Assembly (NCBI RefSeq): GCF_002127325.2
Contig: NC_035448.2
Location: 113,175,660 to 113,239,659 of the forward strand
Origin: Helianthus annuus
Lineage: Eukaryota > Streptophyta > Magnoliopsida > Asterales > Asteraceae
Length of the DNA stretch: 64,000 nucleotides
Reading direction: 5' to 3'
In this document: positions 32,265-43,900 of the stretch, in pieces
How the letters are laid out: each line of letters starts with the position of its first letter
Position numbering within the stretch: position 1 is the stretch's first letter
The notes under the pieces: generated by a model
Told to the model about the DNA's origin: nothing
Database searches by the model: none
The model's input: the letters and a program-made list of their open reading frames with translations, nothing else
Program-made: the position numbers and the translations under genes

Positions 32265-34230
32265 CTATTTGAAAAGTTTCACCCAAGCCTGACTGTCCTT
32301 GGGTGATTTTGAATTCTTGTTCAACAATGGTGGAAAGTTTGTATCATCCATTGTTAAACCTGAATTCTCAGATTTTACCTCAATAACCGGCTCTTCTGGA
32401 TTTGACGAACCAGAATCATTGCCTGAATGTGGCTTGTCTGACTTTGATGAGCCAGATTCATTGCCGACATGTGGCTCCTTTGTTTCCAAAGAAACAGGTT
32501 CATCGCCACAAAACGTTACCTTCTTCTTTATCTCCTCTTTTGTCCTCAGATTTGCATCTGACGAATTCGGTTTACTTGACTTTGTTGTCGAGTGAATCGA
32601 TTCATCAGCACTCTTATTCGATCTGTCGGGTGAACCCGAGGACAAAATCTTCTCCAGATATTCTCTGGCCTTCTTCCTTTTCTTTCGCAGTTTGTCTTTT
32701 TGCCCTTGAGAAAGCTTCACTTTCTTTTCTTGAACTTTAGGTTCTTGAACCTTCTGTTCTTTGACTTTCTGTTCTGAAACTTTCAGTTCCTTGGGCTTTT
32801 CTTTGACTGTTTTATTTGCCACTTTCTGAGAATTAACCCTCAATCTTTCACTTGATTTCCTTGGGCAATCCCTGGCAATGTGACCTTTGATTTGACAATT
32901 ATAGCATCTCCTCGTCTCATATCTCCAACTCTGGCAGTTAACAGCAATGTGTCCTTGATAGCCGCATCTGTAACACATTCTGTTATCATACCAATCACCA
33001 TCTTCATACCAAACGCTCAGATCAAAGCACTGTTTGGCTTGGTGATACTCTTTCCTCTTCTTGATTGTTGGATTTGTCTTTTGAGCACTGTGGTCAAACC
33101 TGCACCACTTATTACCAACAATTTTTGAGTTTTCGTTTTTCAATTTTTGTGATTTTTGATTGCGATTGGATGATTGATCTGATGAGCTTTTATTATCTTT
33201 TTGAACAATTTTCAAATTTTTAACTTTTTGTTTTTGTTCTACACTCTTCTTAACAGGTTTCTGCTTTGAGCATTCACCTATTTCAGTAGATTGCAAAACA
33301 GTATTTTTGAATTTTTCTGTTAATTCTAAAAACAATTTTTGTTTTTCAATTTTTGTATTTTCATCATCAGATTTTTCATCACAATCTTCAACTTTGACAT
33401 TGTCAAAGTTTGTGACACTGTCACTTATTGGAACAGAATTGATCGGTTTTGGACATGAAATATTCACATATGCTGAAGAAGTCACAAAACCTTTCAATTT
33501 ATTTTCAAGCTCGTTGATTTTCTTTCGAGCTTGCTCTCCTTCCTTTTCAAGTTGAATAATCTTCTGAAGATGAGAATTTATCGTTTTTTTGCTTTTCGAT
33601 GTTATTCTTACTAAACACATTCCTCCCATCTTCAAGAATCTTTATTTGACTATGAAAATCTTTTTCAATTTTTAATTTTTCAATTTCTAAATTTTTTATT
33701 TGATTTTTCAAAACATTTTCTGAATTTTTAAGATTTTCGTTTTCTAATGACAAACTCTCTAAATCCCTCAAGAGTTTGACATTTTCAGATTTCAGATTTT
33801 CACAGTTTGAGCACTTCTTGGTCATATTTACAGTTTCAGCTTTCTTCTCCACCTTGATAGCTGAAATTTCTTTAACCTGCTCCTCTTCCTCTCGAACGAT
33901 TTTCTTAGATTTGCACTTTACTTCATCGGTTGCTTCTGCATTACAAATCTTTTGTAGTTCAAGTTCTCGCTCTTTAATCTTCTCGATGAATAAGCTCAAA
34001 TTCACGTCTAAATATATTTTTCTCAAATCTAACAAATACGTTCTCCACATATCACCCGGTAAAATATTTGCTAACTTGTTAACCCATTCCTCATTGGTCT
34101 TGGTTATCTTCAATCTCACCATCTCCCAATACAACTCGACATACCTTTCGATCAATTCTTCAATTGATTCTCCATCGATACCTGAAAAATTATTGAACTT
34201 GTTCAGTGCAGTATAAATTTCAGAATCCAT
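32265..34230 (-). pseudogene. gag: E gag, one frameshift in an A-run
   Basis: I start it at the ATG at 34230 (MDSEIYTALNKFNNFSG). Residues about 15-110 match the C-terminal half of the UBN2 gag core (GESIEELIERYVELYWEM; WVNKLANILPGDMW); the N-terminal half of that core is missing. A coiled coil follows. A run of seven A (33584-33590) shifts the frame by +1; the second part (to 32265) has two CCHC knuckles close together, CYRCGYQGHIAVNC and CYNCQIKGHIARDC, then a lysine-rich tract of KVQEPKV-like repeats and the end DSQAWVKLFK. Removing one A would join the frames, so this is probably a mutation. No pol follows. Confidence 0.85.
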
Positions 34231-35855
34231 GTTTTGGTAATAAGGAATACACAGCAACAGATTTTCAATCAATAAAAAAAATTTCACACAAACAAAAAAT
34301 CTGATGAATATCCGATTGATGAAAATCCGGTGACAACAAATCACTTTGAATTACCTGCAAACACACAAATAAACGATCAGTAAAAATATCAATCAACTGA
34401 ATCGGATGGAAGGTTGATCGAACGGATAGTATGCTGAGCGATCGGACAAAAACACTATTCGATCGAGTGAGTCAAACAAAAAATTCAACTTGTTGTACGA
34501 TTGGCCTACAACACTCTTAATGATGGCTAACAATGACAATTCAAAAATGATAAACAATCAAGACACTTGAATATGTGCAAAGAGCCGTTTAATATGCGAA
34601 TCAAGTGATTTAGCCAAACAATTAACCTATCAATGACAACCTACTTAACAACCAATAACATCAAATCCTTTAGTGGGCCTTTACACGTGATTGGGCCAAA
34701 GGTATATAGTGGGGGTGGTGCAAAGGGCCTACAATCACACAATAACAAACATGCATTGGTGGGGCGATGTAAGGAACTGGGATTGGGCCGTTCAAATTGT
34801 AGTGGGACGGTGCACTTAAAGGTTTATCAACGTGTCACTTTATCCAAGTTATAGTGGGCGGTGACTTTATCAACGTGACTGACAAACAATCAAGCTTACC
34901 ACTTGTTAATTGGTCAAAGTTAGGGCCTTATGTGTACATGGGGCGGTGCAATATAAGATCAAACAAATCACACAATTTAAGGGCGGTGAACAAGAAGGCT
35001 GGGATTTGGGCCTCGTCTACAAAAGCCTGCAATTAACTGACTACCATTAATAAACACGATTTGGTGATTGGGCCTTTCTAACACTACACAGATAAAGCTG
35101 CCGACCAACAAACAATTTCTGATTTCAGTCAATGAACTTCACATGGGTCGGTGTAACAAAAACTTCAGCCGACTACACCTTTTTAACCGTGATTGGGTCA
35201 AACTCTTAATGGGGTGGTGCAATTAAGATGTTTAAACACAGATTAGGTCTTCAAAACTTTTGAACTGACAACAACTTTAGCGATTGATTGGGCCTTATTG
35301 AATCAACTCGCATGCAACAACTCTATTTCAAAAGCCGACAATCAATGGGCGGTGAATCAGAACATTAAATGAACCTGCAATTTACCTGTTAATCACGTGC
35401 AGAAGATGACATTCAAGCGAACCAGAATACAAACCTTTTGAGCGGACCACACTTGGCACAATGAGCGAACCTGCTAGATACACAATAAGCGAACCTGTGT
35501 AATGTCACATGAGCGAACCTGTTTGATACCTCACGAGCGGACCTGTATGGTTTGACCAAATGAGCGAACCATGTCTGATCTGATCGTATGACGCGAATTC
35601 GGACCCGAAAAACCGCGATTACTCCTAAACGACTTGGAGTTTCGAGCTGAAACTTGGTAGGGTTGTAGATCAGGTCTATACGCACAACATATCCAAAAAT
35701 TAGATGAAACGGACCATGAAAACCTGTTCAATTTGACTAATTTCAGTGAAAAACGTGAAAAGTAGATAGAAGATGAAGAAATAGATGAAATCGGATCTGA
35801 ATCGGCTGAAATCTGGTACGAAAACGATGTGTTTGATCGTGCAATCGAGCTCCTA
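34231..35855 (-). repeat. E 5' leader with GGGCGGTG and GAGCGAACC repeats
   Basis: Non-coding. From 34660 to 35350 the words GGGCGGTGA, GGGACGGTGC and GATTGGGCC recur; from 35410 to 35580 GAGCGAACCTG and GAGCGGACC recur. Same order as in F. The PBS-proximal part (35590-35740) is close to F 2515-2645. Sense strand TTTGTGTGTTTGCAGGTAATTC at about 34350-34371 may be a splice site. Confidence 0.75.
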
Positions 35856-35867
35856 GCTCTGATACCA
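35856..35867 (-). other. E primer-binding site
   Basis: TGGTATCAGAGC on the minus strand, two bases from the 5' LTR. Confidence 0.9.
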
Positions 35868-35869
35868 AT

Positions 35870-36274
35870 TGTAGGACCGGTTTTGACGCCGTTCGATTGC
35901 GTAACGAACGTTTCACGTGCAGAATTCGTGAACGTACGTGACTGAACACACAATAACGTACTACTAACGTGATTCCATTGAGAAATACGACTTGAACGGT
36001 ACAAGAATCACGATTACACCACTTTCTCTCACTAGACTTTCTCTCTCTAGAAGTCTTCTACTAACTTTTCCAAAAAATCTCTTCTAAAAATCTTACTAAA
36101 ATCATGACATAACCTCCTATTTATATGGTCAAGGCAACTTAATGAAAGTTCTCATTAATTACAAGTTTGCCACCTTGCCATTTCTAACTAAATATGACAT
36201 TATGCGCTTGATTTCTTCCGGCTTCTCACTACGACTCGGATTGACGAAGGCGATAGACAATAAATGCATCAACA
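35870..36274 (-). repeat. E 5' LTR (405 bp)
   Basis: Upstream copy; TATA box TATAAATA on the sense strand at 36118-36125. Here the GTGCGGA box reads GTGCAGA, one of the four LTR differences. Confidence 0.93.
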
Positions 36275-37580
36275 TATTAGAGTCTGGTGATCCTCAAGTG
36301 GATAGGATAACTAAACTAAGTCAGTGATCCTTACATCGTTAAAGTACTCGAGGAATTGATGACGGATCAGAGGTAAGCCTTGAAGGTTGTCAGCTTCAGA
36401 GCTCTTTCTTTTCTTGCCACTTCTTCCCTTTGAAGTGGTAGCCTTGGTGATTACGACGGAGGGGCTAGCAGCAGTCTTTTTCTTGGAGGATCTGACATTG
36501 TCAAGATCAGTGACACTGAACTTGGAGGCAGACTTTGAGGATTTGCCAGCACCTGCACATTCAAAACAGATAAGTATCCTTATCCTATTTCTATTTAACT
36601 GTTTACTTAAATTTTTAACTATACAAAAAACAGGATACTTACTTGACATCGTGACAGAACCTGAGGATACTTCTTGTGAGTCTTGGGTGTTTGTCTTGAA
36701 TGACCTTGTTGCAGGATCAAGCCTTCTGAAAGCAGCAAGCCTTTCCTTGGTGCCAGGTGATGGTATGAGGTGCGAAACAGAGACAGCTGTACAACATAAA
36801 ACAAAAGGGAGTTAGTGATCCCCATACAAAAACAAGATTATCTGGTGATCCTTCTTAGCATCCTCTATCTACCATGGGTGGACCACTTCCTTGGTAGATC
36901 CTTTCCATTTGGGATAGAATCCCTTCTGACAAAGAAAAAACGCCGTTTCCAGTTTGTATCATTCTTGGTGGCTTTAAAGATGGGATATTCTTCACCGGGT
37001 TTTTGCTTAACAGATATCGGTGGGACCCAAATGTCGTGAGGTCATACATCTCTGCCAATTCCGACATTCCTAAATCAACCCCTTCTTGCTCAATAATCCT
37101 TTCAAGGGTATATAAGACCCTCCAGATCATTGGCATAGCTTGAATGTAGGAGATGCCGGTGAGGGAGAAGAAAGACTGGGTGAATTCAGGGAAAGGTTAC
37201 AAGTATCCTATTGTGAAAGGGGTGACCGGGAAAGCTACACAAGTCTCAGAAATGTAATCGCTCAGAACAGTGGGATCGAACGGTTTGAAATAGGTGTTCG
37301 CCGGAAAGCAGTGCCGGATTCTGTCAACTTGTGGATCAGTAAAGCAGCACCTCTCATTCGCCAAATCTTTGATGATCCCCTGGCTCTTGAGAGGACTGTC
37401 CTTCTTGTGATCCTTAGCAGGAGAGGATCTTAACATCATCTTGGTTATGAAGAAGATGAAGAAAGAGGGAGCAGAGAAAGAAAACGTAAAGGAGAGAGGA
37501 GTACCTGATTGATCTTCGGATACGAATATAAAGGGAGTTTCTCTTGAATTTAAATGCGAATCGATCCCTATCTCTAACTC

Positions 37581-37589
37581 TTATTTATA
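37581..37589 (-). promoter_or_regulatory. TATA box of the D antisense gene
   Basis: TATAAATAA on the minus strand, about 145 bases upstream of the ATG at 37439, followed by a C/T-rich leader (ACTCCTCTCTCC, CTGCTCCCTCTTTC). The region 37440-37739 has no other gene and ends at the 3' LTR, so the promoter lies inside the element, just before the LTR. Confidence 0.6.
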
Positions 37590-37730
37590 ATCATGATCTT
37601 GCAGGCTAGTCACTTCAGTGACGTCAGAATGGTAACGGCTAGTCCAATTACAACGGCTATATATCCGTTAGTTCGTTGCGGATAAGAACAAAATACAATC
37701 GTTTATTTACATAATTACTCCTTATATTTT

Positions 37731-37739
37731 GGGGGCAAT
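37731..37739 (+). other. D polypurine tract (weak)
   Basis: GGGGGCAAT just before the 3' LTR; the G-run is the only purine-rich stretch at this border. Confidence 0.5.
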
Positions 37740-38455
37740 TGTTAGGGGAGGATTTCTCAATGACCTGTGATCCTCAATTATTGTAGGGTTTGGTGATCCT
37801 CACTTCTGTGTCAATTAGTGATCCTCAGAAGTGCTTCAGGATCAGGATCATGGATCATCCTAAGGATCCTTATACTAATGATTGTCTACTTTGAATATGG
37901 TATTATTTTGCAGGAGTACCAGCTTGGACTTGGTCTTAGCGACGTTTCTGGAGAATATTCCATGTTTATTCCGCACGTGCTTGGCTGGAAGTGGACGTTA
38001 TGGAGTCGTGGAAGACTTGCATGATTTGCGGAATGTTAGTTAGTGTAGATATTTTCTATTTTTAAAGGGGTAGCGAGCTAATTAGAAAACACTTGGCTAT
38101 TTTTGGCTACACACACACTCGTGCAACTGCTCTCACCAGCTCTCTGCAATTCACTCGACGATTACACACATATTTGCACAATACACTATAGTGATCCTTG
38201 TACTTAGCTCGCTATCATCCAAAGTTGTAATACATTCATTGTTTAGTTAGAGTTGGTGATCGGTAGTTTCCATCACCCGAGGTTTTTTATGCCGGAGATC
38301 ATTCATTGATCAAGGGCTTTTTCCTCGTATAAATCTTTGTGTCACTTATTCATTTCATTTCTGAGTGATCCTTATTGTTGTTCATCAATTCAAGCATCAT
38401 ACCTCACAAAATCAGATTTGGTTGCATTATCCTTGTGTGATTTTTGACCAAAACA
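37740..38455 (+). repeat. D 3' LTR (716 bp)
   Basis: Differs from the 5' copy at about 8 of 716 positions, mostly transitions. Followed by TSD CATAC. It also borders the promoter of the antisense gene. Confidence 0.93.
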
Positions 38456-38891
38456 CATACAACTTCATGTTGGGAGTTTGAAAGCATTTGGGTATCTCTA
38501 CATTGCATATTAGAGGTGCAAAACAAGATATCATGTGACTTCCATCTGGAATCTCAAAAATGGGTTTGACCACTCCTGGGATGCTAGTTATCATATCCTT
38601 GAGTTTCTATAACTCCTTAGCCACAGCCTGATTGATCCCTGCATCCTCCATGAAACCATAGTTAGTATCAAAAGATGTATTAAAATTGTTACCTCCTGGT
38701 TGGCCTGAAGTTGGTATTCCAGAAGGATATCTGGGATAAGACATGTTTGGCGTAATAGTAGGGCCAGAAGAAGCAATGGTCTGCATAGGGATGAAATCCC
38801 CTTCATAGACTTCAGAGCTTCTCCATGATTGTCTCCCTGAGAATCCTTGATCCTGAAAGACATTGGATCCTGGGTAGGTCTGAGTTGGAAG
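38456..38891 (-). pseudogene. gag: I gag, second segment
   Basis: Minus-strand gag of the Tat family; conceptually it matches D around the MQTIASTSPS to VPTMKLYDG region, with frame breaks. On the left it continues across D at 21325; on the right it is cut by B at 38892, with the B TSD GGAAG at 38887-38891. Confidence 0.75.
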
Positions 38892-39355
38892 TGTAAGTCC
38901 CCTAACGCGTGCGGATCATAACAGAATCGTCGATCTAACCTAGAGTGCGGAATCCCCTAGATTAGATTTCACAGAAAACGAGTAGAACACGAATCACTTC
39001 AAACCCGATCTTTATTGATTATCATCGTAACGATTACAATCAATCAAGATCCTAATTCGTCCAAGCCTTTGTCTTTCACGAATTCTCTCCAAGTGATTAA
39101 GGTGATTAGAAGATTAACCTAAACCCTAATGCTAAGCTTTGTTTATATAGGACAAAGCTTTGCATATGGGCTAGGTCTTGGGCAAGGCCCAATTCGCAAA
39201 CCCTCCCCCATATGTGGGTTTGGTTTGGCCCAATCACTCTTAATTCACTATTACAAACTATTACAAAGCTAAACCCGCTAACTGTTTATCTTTTTACTAA
39301 TTACAAGATATCCAAAGACCAAATCTAAGCTGTTGTCACAAAACATGCACCAACA
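38892..39355 (-). repeat. B 3' LTR (464 bp)
   Basis: TGTAAGTCCCCTAACG to CATGCACCAACA. GTGCGGA boxes at 38909-38915 and 38945-38951; both are mutated in the other LTR copy. Confidence 0.93.
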
Positions 39356-40285
39356 AACTCCCCCTTGACAATAGCTCGCAAAGGTAACTTCAGTCTTCAG
39401 AATCTTCAAGTCATTTGGTCTTTGGATAGCTTCAGCTTTAACAGCTTCTGTCAGCAACAGACTCCCCCTAAGCTGATGCATCCAATCACCAAATCTTCAA
39501 AACATTAGCGCTTGAGTAAACTCCAGTTCAGCATTTGAATAGCAATCTTCAACTCTTCAACTCTGTCTGCAATGTAGAAAGGAGGTTCTACCATGCATCC
39601 AAGCAAACTCTCATCTTCACAGCAACTCTTCAGCAACACACAGCTTCAATCTGTATACTATAAAACAAACATCTCGAGAAACCATAAGAATTTTTCAACA
39701 TAAGTTAAACAATTTATTATTATTCAAGAGATGTGTTAAACTGTGTTACAGATTAAGCATTTTCCATTCAGCACCAACACGCACAAATTTTAAACAAACA
39801 CTTTATAACCTGCTTGATTTGAAAGTTTTGAACCCACTTTCTAACACCGTCTCCCCCTATCAGTAACAATTCCTCCAAGAATAACAGTTTTCCGTACAGT
39901 AAGAATTTTTAACAGAAAAAGACACTATTTTTGGATTTTTATATTTTCTGAAAGCAGATAAATACAAAAGCAATAAACGCTCTATTTTTGTGAGAATCAC
40001 CAGTAAGAATATCATATCAGCAAAGTCAAACTGTTTCACACATTTAGATAATCCTTTAGGTAATTTGTTAGTGAAAAGCAGTTCAAGACGATTACCAGTA
40101 TGTTTGTCCACTTAAACAAAATGCATGAACATTTCAAGTACCATTACCGTATGATACGTTAAGGTAATTTTATTATACCGAAATACGAGCGTGTCCCACT
40201 TCAGGATGTACCCCCGCGATCAAGGTATGCACAAAGATTCATCGTAGTAGGTGAGTATACTGAATTCATCCGTTTTGTTTTTCAA

Positions 40286-40348
40286 CGATAGTTAATTGGT
40301 GAACAGGTCAGTACTTCCGTACAGCAGAGAGACCAAAATATCTTATCG
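40286..40348 (-). promoter_or_regulatory. B paired-hairpin motif, copy 1
   Basis: Core 40305-40328: AGGTCA, GTAC, loop TTCC, GTAC, AGCAGA. Outside, TTGGT (40296-40300) pairs with ACCAA (40332-40336), and CGATA (40286-40290) with TATCG (40344-40348). Confidence 0.7.
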
Positions 40349-40461
40349 AGGGCTAAGACAGATAACATTTTTGGTACGAATTGTGCATTTTGCACTTATT
40401 GAATGACTCTCTTTGAGAGTTTTTTTCATTTTCAGGGTTTTGGCAATTTTATCTCTTTTAA

Positions 40462-40524
40462 GATATCCTGGGTGTGTCTAGGTCAGCATGTATCTGGATG
40501 CAGCAGAAGAACACCCCTGATATC
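40462..40524 (-). promoter_or_regulatory. B paired-hairpin motif, copy 2
   Basis: Core 40480-40507 is identical to the A cores (AGGTCA, GCAT, 8-base loop, ATGC, AGCAGA). Outside, GGGTGT (40470-40475) pairs with ACACCC (40511-40516), and GATATC (40462-40467) with GATATC (40519-40524), with a CT/CT internal loop between. Confidence 0.75.
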
Positions 40525-40914
40525 CCCGGATGAAATAACAGCATAAAGACCCAAAACTTCAGATTTTGGCAATCTATCAACGCAAGAATTAAGGTCATTA
40601 AACCACACACCACTGATGTGTTCCCCACTCATACTCAGTGCATTTTGGTTTATATCACTTTGCTAAGTTGATTATTTCATGCTTTTGCCTACTGGTACAT
40701 CATATGATGAAGCTGCTATCACACTTAAGCAATTTTGGTTCAATTTCAGTGTGACAGTCTAACTTGCCGATGTACTATCATTTCTTCTTTTTCACACAGT
40801 GATAACTCATTTTTGATTTTCTATTTTCTTATGTTTTTTCTTTTTCAATGTTTTTGTATTTTTTATTTTTTGAGAAAGCAGTAAACTATTTACAAAATTC
40901 TTATGAAAAACCAG

Positions 40915-43900
40915 TTATTCAGGATTCCTCATCCCGTTGAGTGCGACTAAGTGTTCAAAGCGAGCTCGATCAAAAGCTTTAGTGTAAAGATCAGCAAGGT
41001 TATCTTCTCTGTCGACTCGATGTAATTCAATTAGTCGTTTTTCAGCACAATCCCGTATAAAGTGATGACGTATTTCAATATGTTTAGTTCTACTGTGCTT
41101 TACGGGATTGTTTGTGATTGATATAGTGGCATTATTATCTATCATAATAGGAGTACGAGTGAAATCCAAACCGTAATCGCGCATCTGCTGTTGAATCCAG
41201 AGAACCTGAGAGCAACAGCTACCCGCAACAATATATTCAGCTTCACATGTAGAGGTAGACACACAGGATTGCTTCTTGCATTGCCAAGACACGATCCTGC
41301 CTCCTAAGAACTGACAACCACCTGTAGTAGACTTTCTGTTTGATTTGCATCCTCCAAAGTCTGAATCAGTGTAAGCAACGAACCTCAAATCACTATCAGC
41401 TGGATACCATAACCCAAGTTTAGGTTTCCCCTTCAAGTAACGAAGAATACGCTTCACTGCTTTCATATGTGACTCTTTCGGATTCGCCTGATATCTGGCA
41501 CACAAGCATACGGCAAACATGATGTCAGGTCTTGAAGCAGTCAAGTACATTAGAGAACCAATCATCGCCCTGTAATGAGTAGGATCAACATCTTCAGTGC
41601 TTTCATGATCTGGGCCAAGATTCTGATTTTCGCATATAGGTGTGTTGGAAGTAGAGCAATCATTCATTTTGAACCAATCCAAAATGTCATACACATACTT
41701 CGTTTGATGAATAAACATCCCATCCTCCTTCTGTTCAACTTGTAATCCCAGAAAGTAAGACAGCTCACCCATAGCACTCATTTCAAACTTACTCTTCATC
41801 ACCTGTTCAAACTCCTTACACATGTTCTCATCAGTTGACCCAAAGATGATGTCATCTACGTATACCTGTACCAGCAGAAAATCTTCCTGCTTCCTCTTAA
41901 TGAACAGTGTACTGTCAATCTGACCTCTTTCAAAACCATTCTTGAGCAGATGTGTAGACAGTGTCTCGTACCACGCCCTGGGAGCTTGATGTAACCCATA
42001 CAAAGCCTTATCAAGTTTGTACACTCGATCCGGATAGTCTGGATCAACGAACCCTTCTGGTTGTGAGACATACACCAGTTCTTGGACTTTTCCGTAAAGA
42101 AATGCACTCTTCACGTCAAGTTGGTAAACTTTGAAGCCCTTGAATGAAGCGAAAGCGAGAAACAAACGAATTGCCTCCAACCTTGCCACTGGTGCAAACA
42201 CTTCATTGTAATCAATCCCTTCTTGCTGATTAAACCCTTTAACAACTAACCGAGCCTTGTTGCGCGTGACAATCCCTCGTTTATCTTTCTTGCACCTAAA
42301 TACCCATTTAGTGCCAATTTCTCTTTCGCCTTTCGGAAGGTCCACTAACTCCCAAACCTTTAACTTCGCAAACTGGGTCAATTCCTCTTGCATAGCTTCA
42401 ACCCATGAATTGTCTTTAAGAGCCATATGAATGTTCTTCGGCTCCTCTTGGGAAATAAAGCAACTATACAAGCATTCATTCACTATCCCAGTCTTCTCAA
42501 TCGAAACAAATAACCCAGAATTTGCTGCAATGCTTCTTCTTGTCTGAACACCTGCAGTAGGATCTCCAAGAATCATGTCAACTGGATGACCTCTATTTGC
42601 TCGTGTAGTAGCAACAGCATCGACTTCCAGATTGTCACCCAGGTTTGATCCAACCTCCCCTTGAATATTCTGATTTGCAAATGGATTAATGAAATCCTCC
42701 CCCTGATTGGGTTCAGGTTCACTATCACTTGAATCAGGATCAGCAGCACCATGGGAAGTTTCCGGAGCATCTGACATATCAACATTCGATCTAGGCATGA
42801 ACTCGCCTTCATCGTCTTCACCAATCACTGTTTGAATCAGCTGAGAATCATCTGCATCAGAAACCTCAGGAATATTAAATGATTTAAAAACACTTTCGTA
42901 ATCATATAATATAGCAGGACCACTCGTTGATTGTTGAGGTTTGTAGGAAGTAATTTCCACATTAAAAACAACCTCAATTTTACCAGTTTTTAGATTAAAA
43001 ACCCTTTTATTCGGTGTGCCAGGCACGTAGCCTAGAAAGTATCCTTCGTCTGCTACCTCGCCGAATTTTTGTTTATCTTTGTTTCGCACAATGGTGCAGG
43101 GTAATCCAAATGGTTCAAAGCCTGTTAAGTTTGGTTTTTCGTTAAACATCAACTCATGACAAGTTTTGTTAAGACGTTTAACGGTCAAAACTTTGTTTAG
43201 GACGTAGCAAGCTGTATTCATAGCTTCTCCCCAGAAAAGAACTGGTAGCTTTGAATCTGAAAGCATCGTCCTAGCGGCTTCAATCAACGTCCTGTTTTTC
43301 CTCTCAGCGACTCCATTTTGTTGAGGAGTGTAAGGAGCGGAATATTGATGTTCAATTCCCTTTCGGAGACAGTAGAGATCCAGAATACGATTATTGAACT
43401 CCGTGCCATTATCACTCCTTATCCTCTTGATCCTTGCATCATGGACGTTTTCCAATTTTGTAAAAAGATCAATCAGCATCTATGCTGTCTCATCTTTAGT
43501 ACCTAAAAAGAAAACCCATGAATAACGTGAGTAATCATCAGTGACAACAAGACAGTAGTACTTTCCACCTATGCTCCTTACGTTCACTGGACCGAATAAA
43601 TCCATGTGAAGTAATTCATAAGGGGCATTAATGGAATTTACTGTTTTAGATTTATGAGGTTTCTTGTGTTGTTTTCCCTTTTGAAATGGAAGACATTTAT
43701 CTTCCACTTGAAACCTCAGCAATGGAACTCCTTTCACTAGCTCATTTTTAATAATGTAATTCATCTTGCGGTAGTGAATATGAGCTATGCGTCTGTGCCA
43801 CAGCATAGATTCAGCTTCAGATGCTTTTGACAGTAAACACGCCACCGCAGCAGTTGGATCTTTGGCACCCATGTCCATGACATAAGTATCATTTTTCCTT

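Larger units (their letters stand above)
29981..36274 (-). mobile_element. Element E: gag-only Copia-type LTR element (6.3 kb)
   Basis: LTRs 29981-30385 and 35870-36274 (405 bp each, 4 differences). Flanks are GATTA (29976-29980) and TATTA (36275-36279), a 5 bp TSD with one change. A PBS is next to the right LTR. Inside are only a leader, a gag with two zinc knuckles and a long non-coding 3' region; no protease, integrase, RT or RNase H. It matches the terminal-repeat-with-gag type of non-autonomous element and would need enzymes from an autonomous relative. It lies in intron 3 of the D antisense gene, in the same direction as that gene. Confidence 0.9.
29523..37439 (-). pseudogene. D antisense accessory gene, four exons (gypsy-type transposase-like domain)
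   Basis: Runs opposite to gag-pol. Exons (minus strand): 37439-36873, 36786-36643, 36552-36335, 29954-29523. Introns start GTAGAT, GTAAGT, GTAAGG and end ACAG, GCAG, GTAG; phases are 1, 1 and 0 and agree at every junction. Introns 1 and 2 are 86 and 90 nt; intron 3 would be about 81 nt without E. Exon 1 carries a helical domain (MIWRVLYTLERIIEQEGV; later frame WKRRFFFVRRDS) that I recognise as the Putative gypsy type transposon family (PF04195 as I remember it). Exon 3 is lysine-serine-rich and nuclear-signal-like; exon 4 is a coiled coil with an acidic tail. Two lesions: TAA at 37197-37199 and a 1-base loss near 37012. With that base the exons sum to 1362 nt, 454 codons including stop. Confidence 0.82.
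21326..38455 (+). mobile_element. Element D: Tat-type Gypsy with antisense spliced gene, 17.1 kb including nested E
   Basis: LTRs 21326-22041 and 37740-38455, both 716 bp, differ at about 8 positions. TSD is CATAC (21321-21325 and 38456-38460). gag-pol lies on the plus strand (22129-28139), an antisense gene between pol and the 3' LTR (29523-37439, minus), and E is nested in an intron of it. Dual RNase H, no chromodomain, the PBS type and the antisense ORF place it in the Tat lineage. Without E it would be about 10.8 kb. gag-pol is inactivated by one frameshift and four stops. Confidence 0.93.
39356..40914 (-). other. B 3' non-coding region
   Basis: No gene. Polypurine tract at 39356-39366 (sense AAGGGGGAGTT) with extra CTCCCCCT copies near 39464 and 39851. 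Box AGACGATTACCAGTATGTTT at 40086, GTGTCCCACTTC near 40192 and GTGTTCCCCAC near 40618 recur in E; the first also in A. Two structured motifs at 40286-40348 and 40462-40524. Confidence 0.75.

Noticed and set aside
33583..33591. A_AAA_AAC heptamer in the E gag, in frame as a -1 slippery site
   Set aside because: The downstream gag frame is +1, not -1, relative to the upstream frame; a 1-base change in the seven-A run explains the break more simply.
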